The position numbers were made by a program, and so were the translations under genes. The notes below the pieces were generated by a model. That model worked only from the letters and a program-made list of their open reading frames with translations. It did not search any database and had not been told where the DNA came from. This document shows positions 48,748 through 60,456 of a stretch of 64,000 nucleotides of DNA, in pieces (position 1 is the first letter of the stretch; each line of letters starts with the position of its first letter). This stretch comes from Mytilus californianus (lineage: Eukaryota; Mollusca; Bivalvia; Mytilida; Mytilidae). The DNA is taken from NCBI RefSeq assembly GCF_021869535.1, contig NW_026262648.1:620001-684000 (forward strand). The letters are read 5' to 3'.

Positions 48748-49407
48748 ATGGAGAATGATCAAACGATGTTACCCTTTTCTTCGCCGACAACAATTTGTGT
48801 AGTCGGACCAACTCAGGCTGGCAAATCGATGTTTACTAAAAGACTCATAGAAAATGCCAATGTCATGTTCGTGGAACCACCTGAAAAAATCTTGGATGCT
48901 TATTCTGAATATCAACCTTTGTTTGACGACATGCAAGAACAGTCCAACTTGATATTTCACGAAGGTCTTCCGGATAAACAAAAAATTGAAGAATTTACGG
49001 AAAATGGAAAATATTCATTAATTATTTTGGATGATTTAATATCTAAAATAGTACAATCGGAAGAGCTCTTGCATTTATTTTCTGTCACAAGTCACCATAG
49101 AAAGGCATCCGTAGTTCTCATTTCGCAGTCTTTGTACCCTCCAGGAAAATACGCTAAAAGCATTTCTTTGAATTGTGCTAATTTCGTTTTGTTTCGCAAC
49201 CCAAGAGATATTCGTCAGCTGATAACCTTTGCATCGCAGATTCTCCCAGGCATGACGCAATATTTCATGGACAGCTATTTAAAAGCGACAAAAGAAAAGT
49301 ATTCATATATGCTCGCTGACCTTTCACCCCACAGAGAAGATCGACAATACATGCTCAGAACAGGAATTTTTCCTGGTGGCACGTGTGTAGTCTACAGACC
49401 TGTATAA
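48748..49407 (+). CDS. ATP: Genome-packaging ATPase (FtsK/HerA, A32-like), intact
   Basis: 219 codons from ATG 48748. The open frame extends six codons further upstream but without an ATG. Walker A is GPTQAGKS (residues about 21-28 from this start) and Walker B is LIILDDLI (about 97-104). SVTSHHRKASVVLISQSLYP carries the sensor region of packaging ATPases, followed by FVLFRNPRDIRQL and a basic C-terminal part. The family drives genomic DNA into the capsid and has this length in Polintons. No damage seen. It is the last plus-strand gene of the virion block and converges with the polymerase across 213 bases. Confidence 0.93.
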   Translation: MENDQTMLPFSSPTTICVVGPTQAGKSMFTKRLIENANVMFVEPPEKILDAYSEYQPLFDDMQEQSNLIFHEGLPDKQKIEEFTENGKYSLIILDDLISKIVQSEELLHLFSVTSHHRKASVVLISQSLYPPGKYAKSISLNCANFVLFRNPRDIRQLITFASQILPGMTQYFMDSYLKATKEKYSYMLADLSPHREDRQYMLRTGIFPGGTCVVYRPV

Positions 49408-49620
49408 ATATCGATGAATCTTTTTTTTCGTATCATTTTGTAAAATATGAGTCAACGAATGAAATCAAATACAGTATTTGTAAGATTTTTATACCAATAT
49501 AATGATCACTTATTTACACTACAATAGCCAAATGGTAAAGTTGTCAAGTCGTTTAATAACCGTCTCTTCATGTAAACCATCATGTAATCTTTCTCTTCGA
49601 CCCTGTTATACAATTTCCTT
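49408..49620. other. Convergent intergenic gap between ATPase and polymerase
   Basis: 213 bases, no gene, between two stop codons facing each other. No clear polyadenylation signal pair was identified. Confidence 0.5.
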
Positions 49621-50785
49621 TTATGGGATAGTCTTGAAATTTTGCGTGGATTCCTCGTTTTGATATACTCGATATTTTTTATTTACCACAACATCGCAAA
49701 TAGAAGAAAAATTAATTAGATCGGAATTGGTCTTATTGTCTAAGGAAAAGCCCCTAACTTTACATGTTTCTCTTCCGGAGGCCATCTTAAAGGCGTAATT
49801 CTTAGGACCTCCTGACACAAAATGTGTAATATGTCCATCTTCTGGTGAAACTTCATTTGTCAATTGACCCAAGTACTTTCCTTTGGGTAGTGTTTTTGTT
49901 ATGTTTTTTTCTTTATCCCAAAAGATAATAGAGTCTGTATCCACGTACAAAGCGTTGGTACCAGTACGTTTCAGTAAATCGTACAGTTTGGTCCTTGCCC
50001 AACAAGTAGTAAATGAAGCTATGAAAATGTTAGTTTTGACGTCCATCGGAATAAAAAACGGATGATCCGTATGTTCCATTTGTACCAAATCTTTACTAAT
50101 TATGTGAAAATCTATAACCTCTTTTCTAGGATCCGAAAGTAATTGAAAAAAATTCTCTGCCGCGTTCTCGTGGAAAAATGTAGTTTGTTTTATGTTCAGA
50201 CGTTGGCCAAATTTACCCCAAAAACTGTTTAAACAAATTTTTGCCAAGCTACGAAGTCCTGGATTTTTTTAATTTGATTATAGTCCAATTGTATTCCTTC
50301 ATTTTTAGCGTAGTCTGTCATGTAATCCTGTTTCTGTTGTTCCGTTTGGCACTCTTCTGGAAACCCCGATGCTTCTTGTTTTAATTTAAAAAAAGAGGTT
50401 GACATATGCATCGAAAAGTCCTCCTTTTCCCGTTCGAGGATTGTACGTTCGATGTTCTTGAAAGTGATATACTTCGTATATCTTTTGGATTTTATATCCT
50501 TTCGAACGTGCCAGATTCAGCTCTGGAGTACACCAAGTTCCGACAATAGCTCTTTCTTCATCTGTACAGGTACAGTCACTCTGGTTTTCGTTATCTGCAC
50601 ATTATTTACAGAGTGGAAACTTCAATTTTCCATTAGAAACGTACGATAGAACAGGATGAAACAGATGTTTGTTTTTCAAGACCTTAGCGACTCCGAAATA
50701 ATTGGAAAGATCTTCAAAATCTGATGTTATGATGACAGGATGACCAACCGGATATTTCTTATATTTGTTGACACTGGGATACAAG

Positions 50786-50872
50786 CTTCAAAATAAAAAA
50801 TGATTTAACAAGGGAGGAAATCATTTGAATAATTATAGTTATCATAATCTAGTTTCTAAGAGTTAAAATTAC
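50786..50872 (-). other. Spliceosomal-type intron splitting polymerase motif A, 87 bp
   Basis: On the minus strand the exon ends GACTTTACGAG, followed by GTAATTTTAACTC. The intron ends TTTTTTATTTTGAAG and the next exon starts CTTGTATCCCAG. Removing exactly this GT...AG segment joins Asp-Phe-Thr-Ser-Leu-Tyr-Pro-Ser, the conserved motif A. Leaving it in would destroy the catalytic site. The boundary is therefore set by a protein motif on both sides. Confidence 0.88.
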
Positions 50873-51210
50873 CTCGTAAAGTCGAAGAACTCTATGGTCT
50901 CTCCTGATTCTGTGCATTCGTGATAGAGCGTAATTGTATTTGTCCTTCCACCGAAAAAACGTTGTCTAACGTCTAAACGATCTGTGACATCACACGTTGA
51001 TACGTAGTCTCTCATCTGGTCGTCTAAATCCAGCTGGTGATGAAACTCGTGCTCCCAAATGCAGACATACTTGTACCCAAGACGTATCAGTTCTCTCTCT
51101 TTCTTTCTGGTTAGGTAATATAATTTATTCATAGAATGTTTTGTCATTGGATGTGTTGTCTTTGTTCTATCGTGTGGGTAGCAGGAAGGACATCCATGGA
51201 AACAGCAACC

Positions 51211-51422
51211 TCAAAATATATAATAATGAATTTTTTTTACATGCACACGTATAAAAATTGCGGTTTTTATCCAACGCAATGATAGGTTTGAACGTTGTTT
51301 TCAATTTATACTTTTATATATATATATATATATAAATATATAAATAATATATTTTATAAACATATTAATATTGCGCCGCCGCCGCCGTCGTTTCGTCTTA
51401 TACATTTACTATTACCACTCAC
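51211..51422 (-). other. Second spliceosomal-type intron in polymerase, 212 bp
   Basis: Exon end TACGAATTCTTAG, donor GTGAGTGG, acceptor TATATTTTGAG, next exon GTTGCTGTTTCCATGGATGT. Joined, the codons read Tyr-Glu-Phe-Leu-Gly-Cys-Cys-Phe-His-Gly-Cys-Pro, the conserved YEF(x)GC-x-(F/Y)HGCP block of this polymerase family. The intron holds a TA microsatellite (about 51317-51350) and CGCCGCCGCCGCCG (about 51375). Confidence 0.88.
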
Positions 51423-53589
51423 CTAAGAATTCGTAAGCTGTCTTTTTTGGGTACTACACGTAACCGTCTAGTCTGTAGTCTGTTCCAGGTACTTTATATT
51501 CCCCTCTGCCGTTCAAGGGGTGTTGTATGTGGAGCCGTTTTCCCCTAAGTCTGCTGGTTTCTATGATCCATTCCAACCACTGAATGGAAACTTTGCTTAA
51601 ATTATCCCTTGGAACATAACCTTCTGATGGGACAACGGCAATCGGATTTTTGACAAACGCCGTTTTCTCTACTTTGTATGTATCTGAAGAATGTAAAGCT
51701 TTTTCGGTTACCCATTCACCACGGGGCAAACGTACAAGAAATTCACCACTTTCCTGTTTCGATAGACACTTCAGAGTCTCGTTATTCGACAAATTTGTCA
51801 GAAAGGTTTCATATTCTTCCTCCAGAAACAATTGTCTGTAGATTGCCTGGCAATCGTGACGTAATCGTATGGATCTATGCCTTTGGCAATTTTTTCGTTG
51901 CTTGCCGAAGTAACTTTCATCATGATTTTTCGAAATTGCATGCAACCGCGTCTTAAAATGTCTACGTCCGATACACAGTATTTGTACATCTCGGACTGAA
52001 AATCAAATGTTTTGCTCTTGTTGCTATTGTACTATTTCCAAAGTGTGTTGGCTTCTTCTTCGCCCATATACTCAATTCCGTAATAGTGTGCCTCTGGATG
52101 TTGCCATTTATAAGACTGGTTTTCTTTCGTGTTGAACAGATGCGGAAAGTAACCTTTTTGTAGTTCCTGTAAACCGAAACACTTTGGAATTTTCGACAAT
52201 TTCATTCCGATGAAATTGATTGAGTCCAGAAAGGTAAGGTCTAAATTATTTGATACATGCATATATACTATTTTTGAACCGTCAACAATAATTTTATTGG
52301 GCTTTACGCTGTGGTGTTTTATCAGGGCATTCAGTACGGGGTAGTTATCAAAACTTTTCGTATTGTGTGCTATGAATACCGTGTTTTTGTAATGCGGCGT
52401 CGTAATCTGAGAACAAAATTCGTAAGGAACGTCTTCGCCTTTAAACACCCGTTGTCTGTAACCGCAACTGCTTTCGCATGGTGGTGTCGTAGTATTCTTT
52501 TTGAAAATTCTACACTGTTCACAGCGACTTCCACAAGTGTTACATTTTGAATCCGCGGTTAATTCTACATTTTCACAAATGACGCAAGTGGACTGTTAAA
52601 CCGCAAAATTCACCTTGTGTTCCGCTAATCCGCACCATGACTGGTTACAGTTTTCAAATATTCTACACGTCTTGCATCTTGCATCTGCTGAACATTTTTT
52701 GAGACAGGGTCGGCTAGGTACATGACCGTCCGTTCATTGATTATTATAATTGCATGAAATCCGATGGCAATGGGTACACGTTTTACATTTCCTACATCTA
52801 TCTCTGTTCGTGCATGATTTTCCACACGAAACGTCAGGTGCATACCCTTCTTCGCACGACATCTTTTCGTTTTGGGTTGTTTCGAAATCGTAAAAAAATT
52901 ATTTTTCTCGGTTCTTTTTTCGTCGTATCTTTTAATGTCTTGCGTTGATAACACCAATGTGTACCTATTTGATATTCGAAACAATTTTTACACTTCCACT
53001 CACCGCATTTATGTTGTTCCGGTGAGCGTTTCTGTCGACACAGAATCTTATGACAGTGTTTGCACTGATAAAATCTTTCACACATCGTGTTGCTGTTTTC
53101 CTTGTCCCTTCTAGACGTTTTGGTATTGTGTCTGTCATAACAGTCTTGGCTGCGACATGTTTGGTTGCATTGGGAGCAAATAACAGGATAATTACTAACG
53201 CGACACGAATGGCTACCACATACGGCACATGTGTCGACGCAAGAGTGTTTTCCTTTATTTTTGTAAGGTTTTAAGCAAGATTCGCAAAAATACCCATATC
53301 CAAAAAATTTATACTACCTATGCCATGAAAATGGCCCGTTCCATCGGCATTTTCTATCAGATACAAGTAAATATTTTTACGCTGTGCTTTGGTACTGACT
53401 CGACAAAACTTGTTGCCCAATCTTGCAGAAAGTGATCCATTAGACCATTGTCTGAGGCCCATTCTTGCAACTCATTTAAAGACGTAAAGTTGTTGATGAT
53501 ATTGTTCAAGCTTGGTGGTTTGTGTTTCATGGTTTCAACTAACAAAAAAAAAAAAAAAAAAAAAACGTAGAACTTGTTCCTACAGTACA

Positions 53590-55541
53590 AGCTAGCGTGG
53601 ATAAATTATTTAGCTTTTTTTTTTTACATACTGTTATTTTTTTTTCTTTGACTATCATATCTTAATATGGTCATAGGTCCTACCTTATGTCTTGACTCCC
53701 ATACCTCCAATAAATCTATCATGTTCTTTTCACTTCATATAGTGTCAAACCCTCAATATTAATGCAAATTTTAAAAGTAGGTTAATTGTTTGATTGTACT
53801 TTTAACCACTGTGTTATGTAAAATTAAAGGTTCATTGATTTTCTTTATTAGATCCCATTAAGATACTATGTTCATCTTTACTTTGTAAGGTTCATTAATT
53901 TCCTTTTAGTGGTTAACCTAGATACAAACATCAGATTAAAGGAGGGTTCTTCCCTTCCATAAATAACTCAAGACATTAAAAGCAACATATTTAATAAAAA
54001 GTAATCATAAAATATACATTCATCATATAAAAAATTCAAAGTAACAAAAACCCTATAAGTAACAACCTTTTGTATTTTTTTTTCTCATACAATGAACAAC
54101 ATTAATGGAAGACTATTTTAGCACCATTTTCATAATAAAAACTTGGGACTAGAAAAATGTCTTTGGTCAGTAAAACAACAGTCTTCTAAATAAGACAAGC
54201 CATAAAAACATCAAAAGTTACATAAAGCTTCAAAAAGGACAATCTTTTACAAAAAGAAAGATATGAGACAGCTTAGTGAACACTTCATATTACATATCAA
54301 CGGTAACAAAAAAAAAAACTAATATAAAAACACAACAAAGAAAAAAATATATATCAGCTCAAAACCTATTATATACATTATGTTGGAATGGTATATTTAT
54401 AAACTTGTGAACACTGTTTCACTAAATGATGTGTACACAAGGAAAAAAATTATTTCAAGCATCTTACTTTCACAAAAAAAAAAATCTTCAAGACAGAACT
54501 CAAATGATATAAAACAGTGTATACTAATGAGAAACTTAACAGCTTTCAGAGAATTTGAGCAATATCACATGATATATAACAACAATCATAACATTGGGAC
54601 ATTATGTACCTGGAAACAAAACCATACCAACTGTTGCAATCATAGATTTTAAAATGGAACACAACAACATTCCTGAGTATTTGAGCAAAAAGTTATCATA
54701 ATATATTTATTAACACTTTTTACACAATTGTAAAAAAAAAAAAAAAAGTAAAAAGAAACTACTTTGATTTAATTTAGTTTGACCAAGTATGTTTTAATTT
54801 AATTTGACCAAGTACTGGTGTAATCATTAAATGAATAATACAAACAGAACACTTTCTTTTGTAGCACTATTTAAAAAACAATAATTTAGAATCATACTTA
54901 GCACCAATTTTAACTACAAACAATAACAAAAAAAAAAGCACCACATATCTTTTTTATTTTTCTTATTACAAAAGAAGTCATACTGATATTAACATCATTT
55001 AAATTTCTCTTTGTGTCATCTCAGAAAATTTTTAAATATTGTTTAGTTATCAATATACAAAAGATAATTTATACAAAAACTATATTGATTGATGAGACAC
55101 TTAAAATATGGGACTTGGCATTGTATAATTAACAACAAAACTTAAAAACAATCCTGAGCATTTCACTAATACTGTGCATGCATATAAAAAACATCAAAAT
55201 TAAAAATCTATTTACATTGTTTTGAAGTCACCAAATACTTTAAACAGTTCAATGTTTTGTAAATATCATTTATTTATCCACATTTCTAGCATTTCAAAAA
55301 TGTATGGTCTAATATTTTCACATTGGTTTGAAAAATGTTTTAAAAATTAAAGATAAATGAAATATAAAATTTGTATTCCCCAAAATGTAATGCTTTTCAC
55401 TTAACTATGATCAAAAGCTATTTAATTTTGTTTTAATTTAAATCTTGCATTAAGTATTTTTGAATAAAAATTTAATCTAAAAAAATCCAAATATTATGTC
55501 CAAAAAATAAAACTAATTTCATCACAATTTAACAATTTCTT
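53590..55541. other. AT-rich gap between polymerase and glycoprotein-like gene
   Basis: About 2 kb with no supported gene. A run of A at about 53543-53563 on the plus strand is, in minus reading, a T tract followed by GTTAG just upstream of the polymerase ATG. That has the shape of a 3' splice site, so the polymerase may have a 5' untranslated or coding exon further upstream. The rest may contain the 3' untranslated part of the minus-strand gene ending at 55542. Confidence 0.45.
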
Positions 55542-58500
55542 TTACATGTATGTCTCTTTGGTTAAGGGAGTCTTCATTCGGTGGCTTCTGGTTCTTCTCG
55601 CGATTGGTGGTGTCAGATCTTCCATTGGAGGTGCCGAGGGTTCTGGGGATGATTCCTTGTTGAAACTTTCAGTTTCTGATGATGAAGAATGGGCATGGAG
55701 TGTAAAAATAGGAGGAATGTCTTCAATGGATTTTAACGAATCAATTCTAGGTACTGCCAGTCTTTGGGGGGGGGGGGGGGGGGGGTGGATATTTCTGGAA
55801 TTGGAATAATGGTTGGAAGTTCAAAGGACGGAGTAATGTGTAGTGTCTGGGTTAGTTGTGTTGTTGCGGTTGAATCCTGTTGTGATTTGGTAATTGGTAG
55901 ATATGGCTGTTTCTGCTGTCTGCTTCTGTAAATCATCTTGACTACAACCAGTGAAATGTAGGTAACAAATATACTTGACACTGTCCAGAAGACTGCAAAA
56001 TAAAAAAAAAAACATTTATATTCATTGAATAACTTTTGTATAACCTTACCACAATAAATTGATATTTTACTTGCCATGACAGAATATAAGGTTATCCCTT
56101 TTTTTTTCTTTGTTTTTTCATGTCAAGTTAAAAATATACTGTTTAGTTGATCAAATACCAATTCTCCTTGTCTTGTGCAAAAGGACAACCTTTAATGTCA
56201 AACCATCATCCACATTTATGTATTAAACCCTTAATTAACATTTGAGAAAATATTATTTTCTATTTGGTTAAACAAAACTACAGAACTTACATATGCAGTG
56301 TCATAAATCTATGGCTATGGAACTGACAAAACATGTGATAATCTACCAGATCATTTGTATTGCCATGGTCTTGACTTGATACAGACATTTCAATCGAAAT
56401 GGTTATTTAAACATCTTACATAAAAGCATTTTTTTTATGTACCTGTAATGGATGTATCCATCGTCTCAACATAATTCCACAGGTATTTCTTCTGTTCTAA
56501 AATTATGAAAAAAGTAAAACACATTTAAATTACTTTAAAAAAAAGTTATATCTTGAATTGTTTTTATTAGTCATAAACAAATAAAAAAGTCTTACTAAGT
56601 GTAAAAAACATTTAAATTACTTTAAAAAAAGTTATATCTTGAATTATTTTTATTAGTCATAAACAAAAAAAAAAGTCTTACTAAGTGTATGTGTGTCGGA
56701 TAACTACATTGTTAACAATATAAAACAGAAACTTGTACTGTTAAAATGCTTTATTTTTGAAAGATCTTATAATTTTATATTCTAGGTAAACAGTCGCTTT
56801 CTATTTTTACATATCACCTTTTGGTATCATTACCTGAATGTGTTTCTTTGCTGTCTGTGGTCAACAAGTCTGTAGTGGTAGGCCATGTTTTTAGGTTTGT
56901 TGTTGTGGTTTCTCTGATTTGTTCAGTGGTTTTTTTCCCTCCTGGTTACGAACACTTCTAATTTTATGTTGTCAGGTACTGGAAATTAAAAAAGATACAT
57001 TTTAAACACAAATATATCTTTATAAAATATACAAAAGGTTGTCTGACCAATTGTCTGTTGAAAAAATTATAATTTTTACAATAGAATTAATACGAATATC
57101 AAGTCAAAATTAAGTTCTGTCTAGTAAAACACCTTAAGAATCATTGTATTGGGTGCCGTTTTTGGATCGTAAATCATTTAAAGTATTATAAAAGATTTGA
57201 CACTTCTGGAATATATTTAAATTTTATAAACTGTTTAATATAATTTATGTATATAATACATACATAAATGAGGTGGTTAATTTTCTCATTTGATTTGTTT
57301 TACATTGTCATTTCAAGGCCTTTTATAGCGGACTATGTTGTATGAGCTTTGCTCATGGTTGAAGGTTGTATGGTGACCTGAAGTTGTTAATTTCTGTGTC
57401 ATTTTGGTCTCTTGTGGAGAGTTGTCTCATTGGCAATCATACCACATCTTCTGTTTTACATTACAAAAGTTATTATCCCTTACGTAAGGAGACAGCCTTG
57501 CAGGTAATTCATTATTTGATAAAGTGACTTGCTACTGGCCAGTGCAATAAAGTTGTCAGTACAGCTATATAGTACTATCAAAACAGATGTTGTCATGTGT
57601 ACTTTATACTATGCTATTTTCTTTTGTGGGTATAAGATATTTAAGCAAATTTATTTGTGGTTTCTACTTTCCTGTGTAAAAAAGAAAAGTACAAATTTTA
57701 TTTTTACACACCAATAGTCAGTCGTATCATTCAAACAACAACAAAATTCTTGATTTTATATTTTAAATTAACCTTAGGATGAACTTACTTGACAGTCCTG
57801 ACAAGTTGAATGACATTTTGTAATTTTTTTCTCAAGAATTACAAATCAATTAAATGTTAAGTGAATAAGTCAAAATGGGGTGACTTTTTGAAGTTTATCA
57901 AGATAACAAGATGAAAAAAGTTTTAAACAACATAGTAATAAATGAAATTATAGGTTTGTTTATGACCCACTCTGTACATATTGGACGTAATTGCATAATT
58001 TGTGTTGCAATGTGTTGTCCTTCTTTAAACTTGTGGTTCAAAATTAAATATTAATATATTCATGAGACTTTTGAAAATAAACACAGTTTTTATTGTTTTG
58101 TTATCCACATCATAATGTCCATTTTCCCACCAAAAAGGAGGTTAAATAAAATAGTACAGCAGCTAAATTTATGAAATACATGTTATAATCAATCAAGGGG
58201 TCTTTGAGGTGTAAATAAGGTACAATATGTTTATTAAAATCTGTATTGATGTATTATACTTATGCTGTGCTTAAACCATAAGGAATTGTCTATGGTGGAT
58301 ATTCTTTTAAACTTTGAAATTGAACATTTACATAACTTTTGATTTTAATGGGTGGGTGTGCAAGGGGTAATGCTTTCTTGGTCAAAGTTTAATAACAGAC
58401 AGCATAATTTTTACGTCATATTATACTTCATGTAATTTACTGTGTTAATGTAAAACCTACCACATGTCTCATTTGTGCATGTCCAACTACAAGCTCTGTT

Positions 58501-59474
58501 AAACATGTTTGCTACAGTAGGGGGCTCATTGAAATCTACCAGATGGATTATGCAATTACAATTTTCAGACATAACTTGCCCTATCACCACTTCCCTCACA
58601 TAGACTTCCTTGTTGCAGAAGCAAACGGCCGAAGCTGTGTCATACACTGACACTGACCACTTGTAGTTGAAAGAAATATCAAGTAAAATGCTACAATTTG
58701 AAACCACGCCATTTCTTGTTTTGATTAGAACGGAATAGAGGTCAGGATGAACGGAGAACCTGTTGGGAGAAAATCGAATGTCACTAGTTGTTTCAGTTAA
58801 TAAGAAAAACGTTGTAATTATTCTTATTTATTTTAAATAAAATATTAATTCAATTTTGGATTATATATAATTATAAAAGAAAATAAATTCAACTCTATTG
58901 CATTCGAGTTACCTTCTTACTTTAGAAGATTCGATATCGAAAAATTTACTGTTCTCTAAAAACACTAAGTACCAAAAGGTTACGGATAGGATATGGTTTT
59001 CATTATTATACATATAGGTAAAGACAATGGTTATTCATACAATTTTGATTAAAATCTGTAAATAAAAATGTAACAATAACATAAGATAACATTGAATAAT
59101 TCTTTAAAATGTCTACATAAATAATCCATTATTGTGATACTGTTAACTATTGCAGTAGCACTCCACATTGAGATGAGTAAATTTAATATATTTAATATAT
59201 AATAATAAAAAAAATGTTCCAGATATTTCATTTCATGCATTTGCTTTATCCAAATAATTTCTCCTAGTATGTACATTTAGTTGAATCCTAAGTCCTATGT
59301 ACTAGAGTAATAATAGTGGTTTTTTTTCCCTACATACATTTTATAAAACCTACCATCACTTCATATTTTGGATTGCTCATTTCATACAATTCTAAAGCAC
59401 ACATACATCCTTCATCCTCCTCCCCATATTGACAATTATGGGGTTGTTTTCATAAGACAGTCTTGCAAAACATT
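55542..59474 (-). CDS. Spliced type-I membrane glycoprotein-like gene (partial, damaged)
   Basis: Exons on the minus strand: 59474-59354 (tentative; Cys-rich, one in-frame TGA), 58759-58461, 56978-56834, 56496-56443 and 55992-55542; possibly also 57830-57789. The ectodomain exon (58759) carries sequons NCS and NET and eight cysteines. Exon 56978 is a Thr-rich stalk (RETTTTNLKTWPTTTDLL). Exon 56496 is membrane-proximal. The last exon starts with a membrane span (FWTVSSIFVTYISLVVVKMI), a basic stop-transfer (YRSRQQK) and a Pro/Ser/Thr-rich tail containing SPEPSAPPMEDL, whose PSAP is a TSG101-type late-domain motif. Junctions 58461/56978, 56834/56496 and 56443/55992 are all phase 1. Damage: one extra base in the A7 run (56930-56936) and a C20 tract out of frame by one. 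The signal-peptide exon was not found. Function unknown; viral envelope protein or captured host receptor. Confidence 0.65.
57279..57456 (+). repeat. Host repeat family A copy inside a Polinton intron
   Basis: CAAGGCCTTTTATAGCGGAC through GTTGTCTCATTGGCAATCAT and ACCACATCTTC: the last half of family A, lying between exons of the glycoprotein-like gene. Confidence 0.75.
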
Positions 59475-60456
59475 CTGTATATTGGAATTTTAAATCACTG
59501 ATTCCAACACTAATCATTTTATTCATTTTAAAGTGCAGTAAATTGTTCTGACAAATTTTTTAAATATTTAAATATCCAATTTTGCCTATTTTCAGTAACT
59601 AACAAGTGAACATTATATTGTATTACATAACCATTAGTTAAAAACAGAATCTATGGTCTAGTAGAAAAGGTCTATGATGGAAACCTACAGCCAGAAAAGC
59701 ATCTTAGATATTAATCTCAGGTACATATTGTTTTTATAATTTAACATAACAATTTGTAACAGTAACAATCTTTTAATATAGATATGGTCTTTGTTTTCAT
59801 AACAGTCTTTGTAAAAGATGTGTAAATTGATAAACCTCAAAAGATGTAAACATGATAAAACAATAATTTAATTGGAAGTTTCAAACTATTATGTAGTTTA
59901 CATAATATGTTATGTAAAGATTCAAATCTATTGTTTAAAAGGGTCAATTAGAAGATCTGTAAATCTTAGATTTTACAGTTACTTATTAATTATGTAACAT
60001 TTTTGTATAAATATACATTACTTTCTTTTGAACAGAAAAGGTCAACAGAAAGAAGATATTTTTTGTAAGTATTACAACTATTCTTTTTACACTTAGATTT
60101 TTCCAAATTTTTAAATGCTACTTTTATAAAATTTATATAAAATATTTTATCTTAAAAGTCTTTTATGATTGTAGTAAAAGCATGATTGTAACAGTATGTA
60201 TTTTTTTTTTGTAAGTACTGTGTACCTCCATTTTCATTTTGAACATCCTTGAGCTTTATGTCATCCTTGTACATGTTATACTTGTATTATTTGAACTTTG
60301 TAACATTTGCTCCTGTTTATCTTATTATTTTAGAGAATGGTTTCTTAATTTAAATTATAGTGTGTTTGTGTGGTTTTTTTTCTGTTGATATTATTGTATT
60401 TTTAATTATAGTAATTACTGGAGTTTTTTTTCAGGTATAATCAGATTTAATTTACT
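59475..60456. other. AT-rich gap in the accessory region
   Basis: Expected site of the missing upstream exon(s) of the minus-strand glycoprotein-like gene and of a 5' untranslated exon of the plus-strand gene at 60457. For the latter, TTTTTTTTCAG ends at 60434 as a good acceptor, and GTAAGTATT at about 60066 is a possible donor. I could not identify a signal peptide on the minus strand. Confidence 0.4.

Larger units (their letters stand above)
49621..53530 (-). pseudogene. POLB: Protein-primed DNA polymerase B with two introns, heavily damaged
   Basis: Read on the minus strand from ATG 53530 (MKHKPPSLNN). N-terminal part: Cys-rich fingers (CESCLKPY, then HKCGEWKCKNC). Exonuclease: motif I YDFETT (about 52880), II FIAHNTKSFDNYPV and III YCVSDVDIL. 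Polymerase: motif A DFTSLYPS, formed only after removal of intron 50786-50872; motif B KICLNSFWGKFGQR; motif C YVDTDS; KNYAF near the end. A second intron, 51211-51422, separates EF from HGCP. In-frame stops: 52734 TGA, 52596 TAA, 52032 TAG, 51454 TAG, 50602 TAA. Frameshifts: about 53400, 52892-52898, about 51860, 50388-50394 and 50264-50270. All catalytic motifs are recognisable. Such polymerases copy linear genomes from a terminal protein. Confidence 0.93.

Noticed and set aside
55546-55809. Plus-strand 87-codon frame with poly-Gly
   Set aside because: It is the antisense of the last exon of the minus-strand glycoprotein-like gene; poly-Gly comes from the G20 run.
55733-56077. Minus-strand frame starting MASKISIYCGKVI as an intact 114-codon membrane protein
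   Set aside because: Its first part lies before a strong acceptor (TTTTATTTTGCAG at 55993) and is intron in the model whose phases match; the frame also ends prematurely after the C20 tract.
58580-58690. A signal-peptide-like frame (MAWFQIVAFYLIFLSTTSGQ) on the minus strand inside the ectodomain exon
   Set aside because: It is in a different frame from the 99-codon open exon, ends at a stop soon after and would not join the downstream exons. Treated as a shadow, though attractive as a start.
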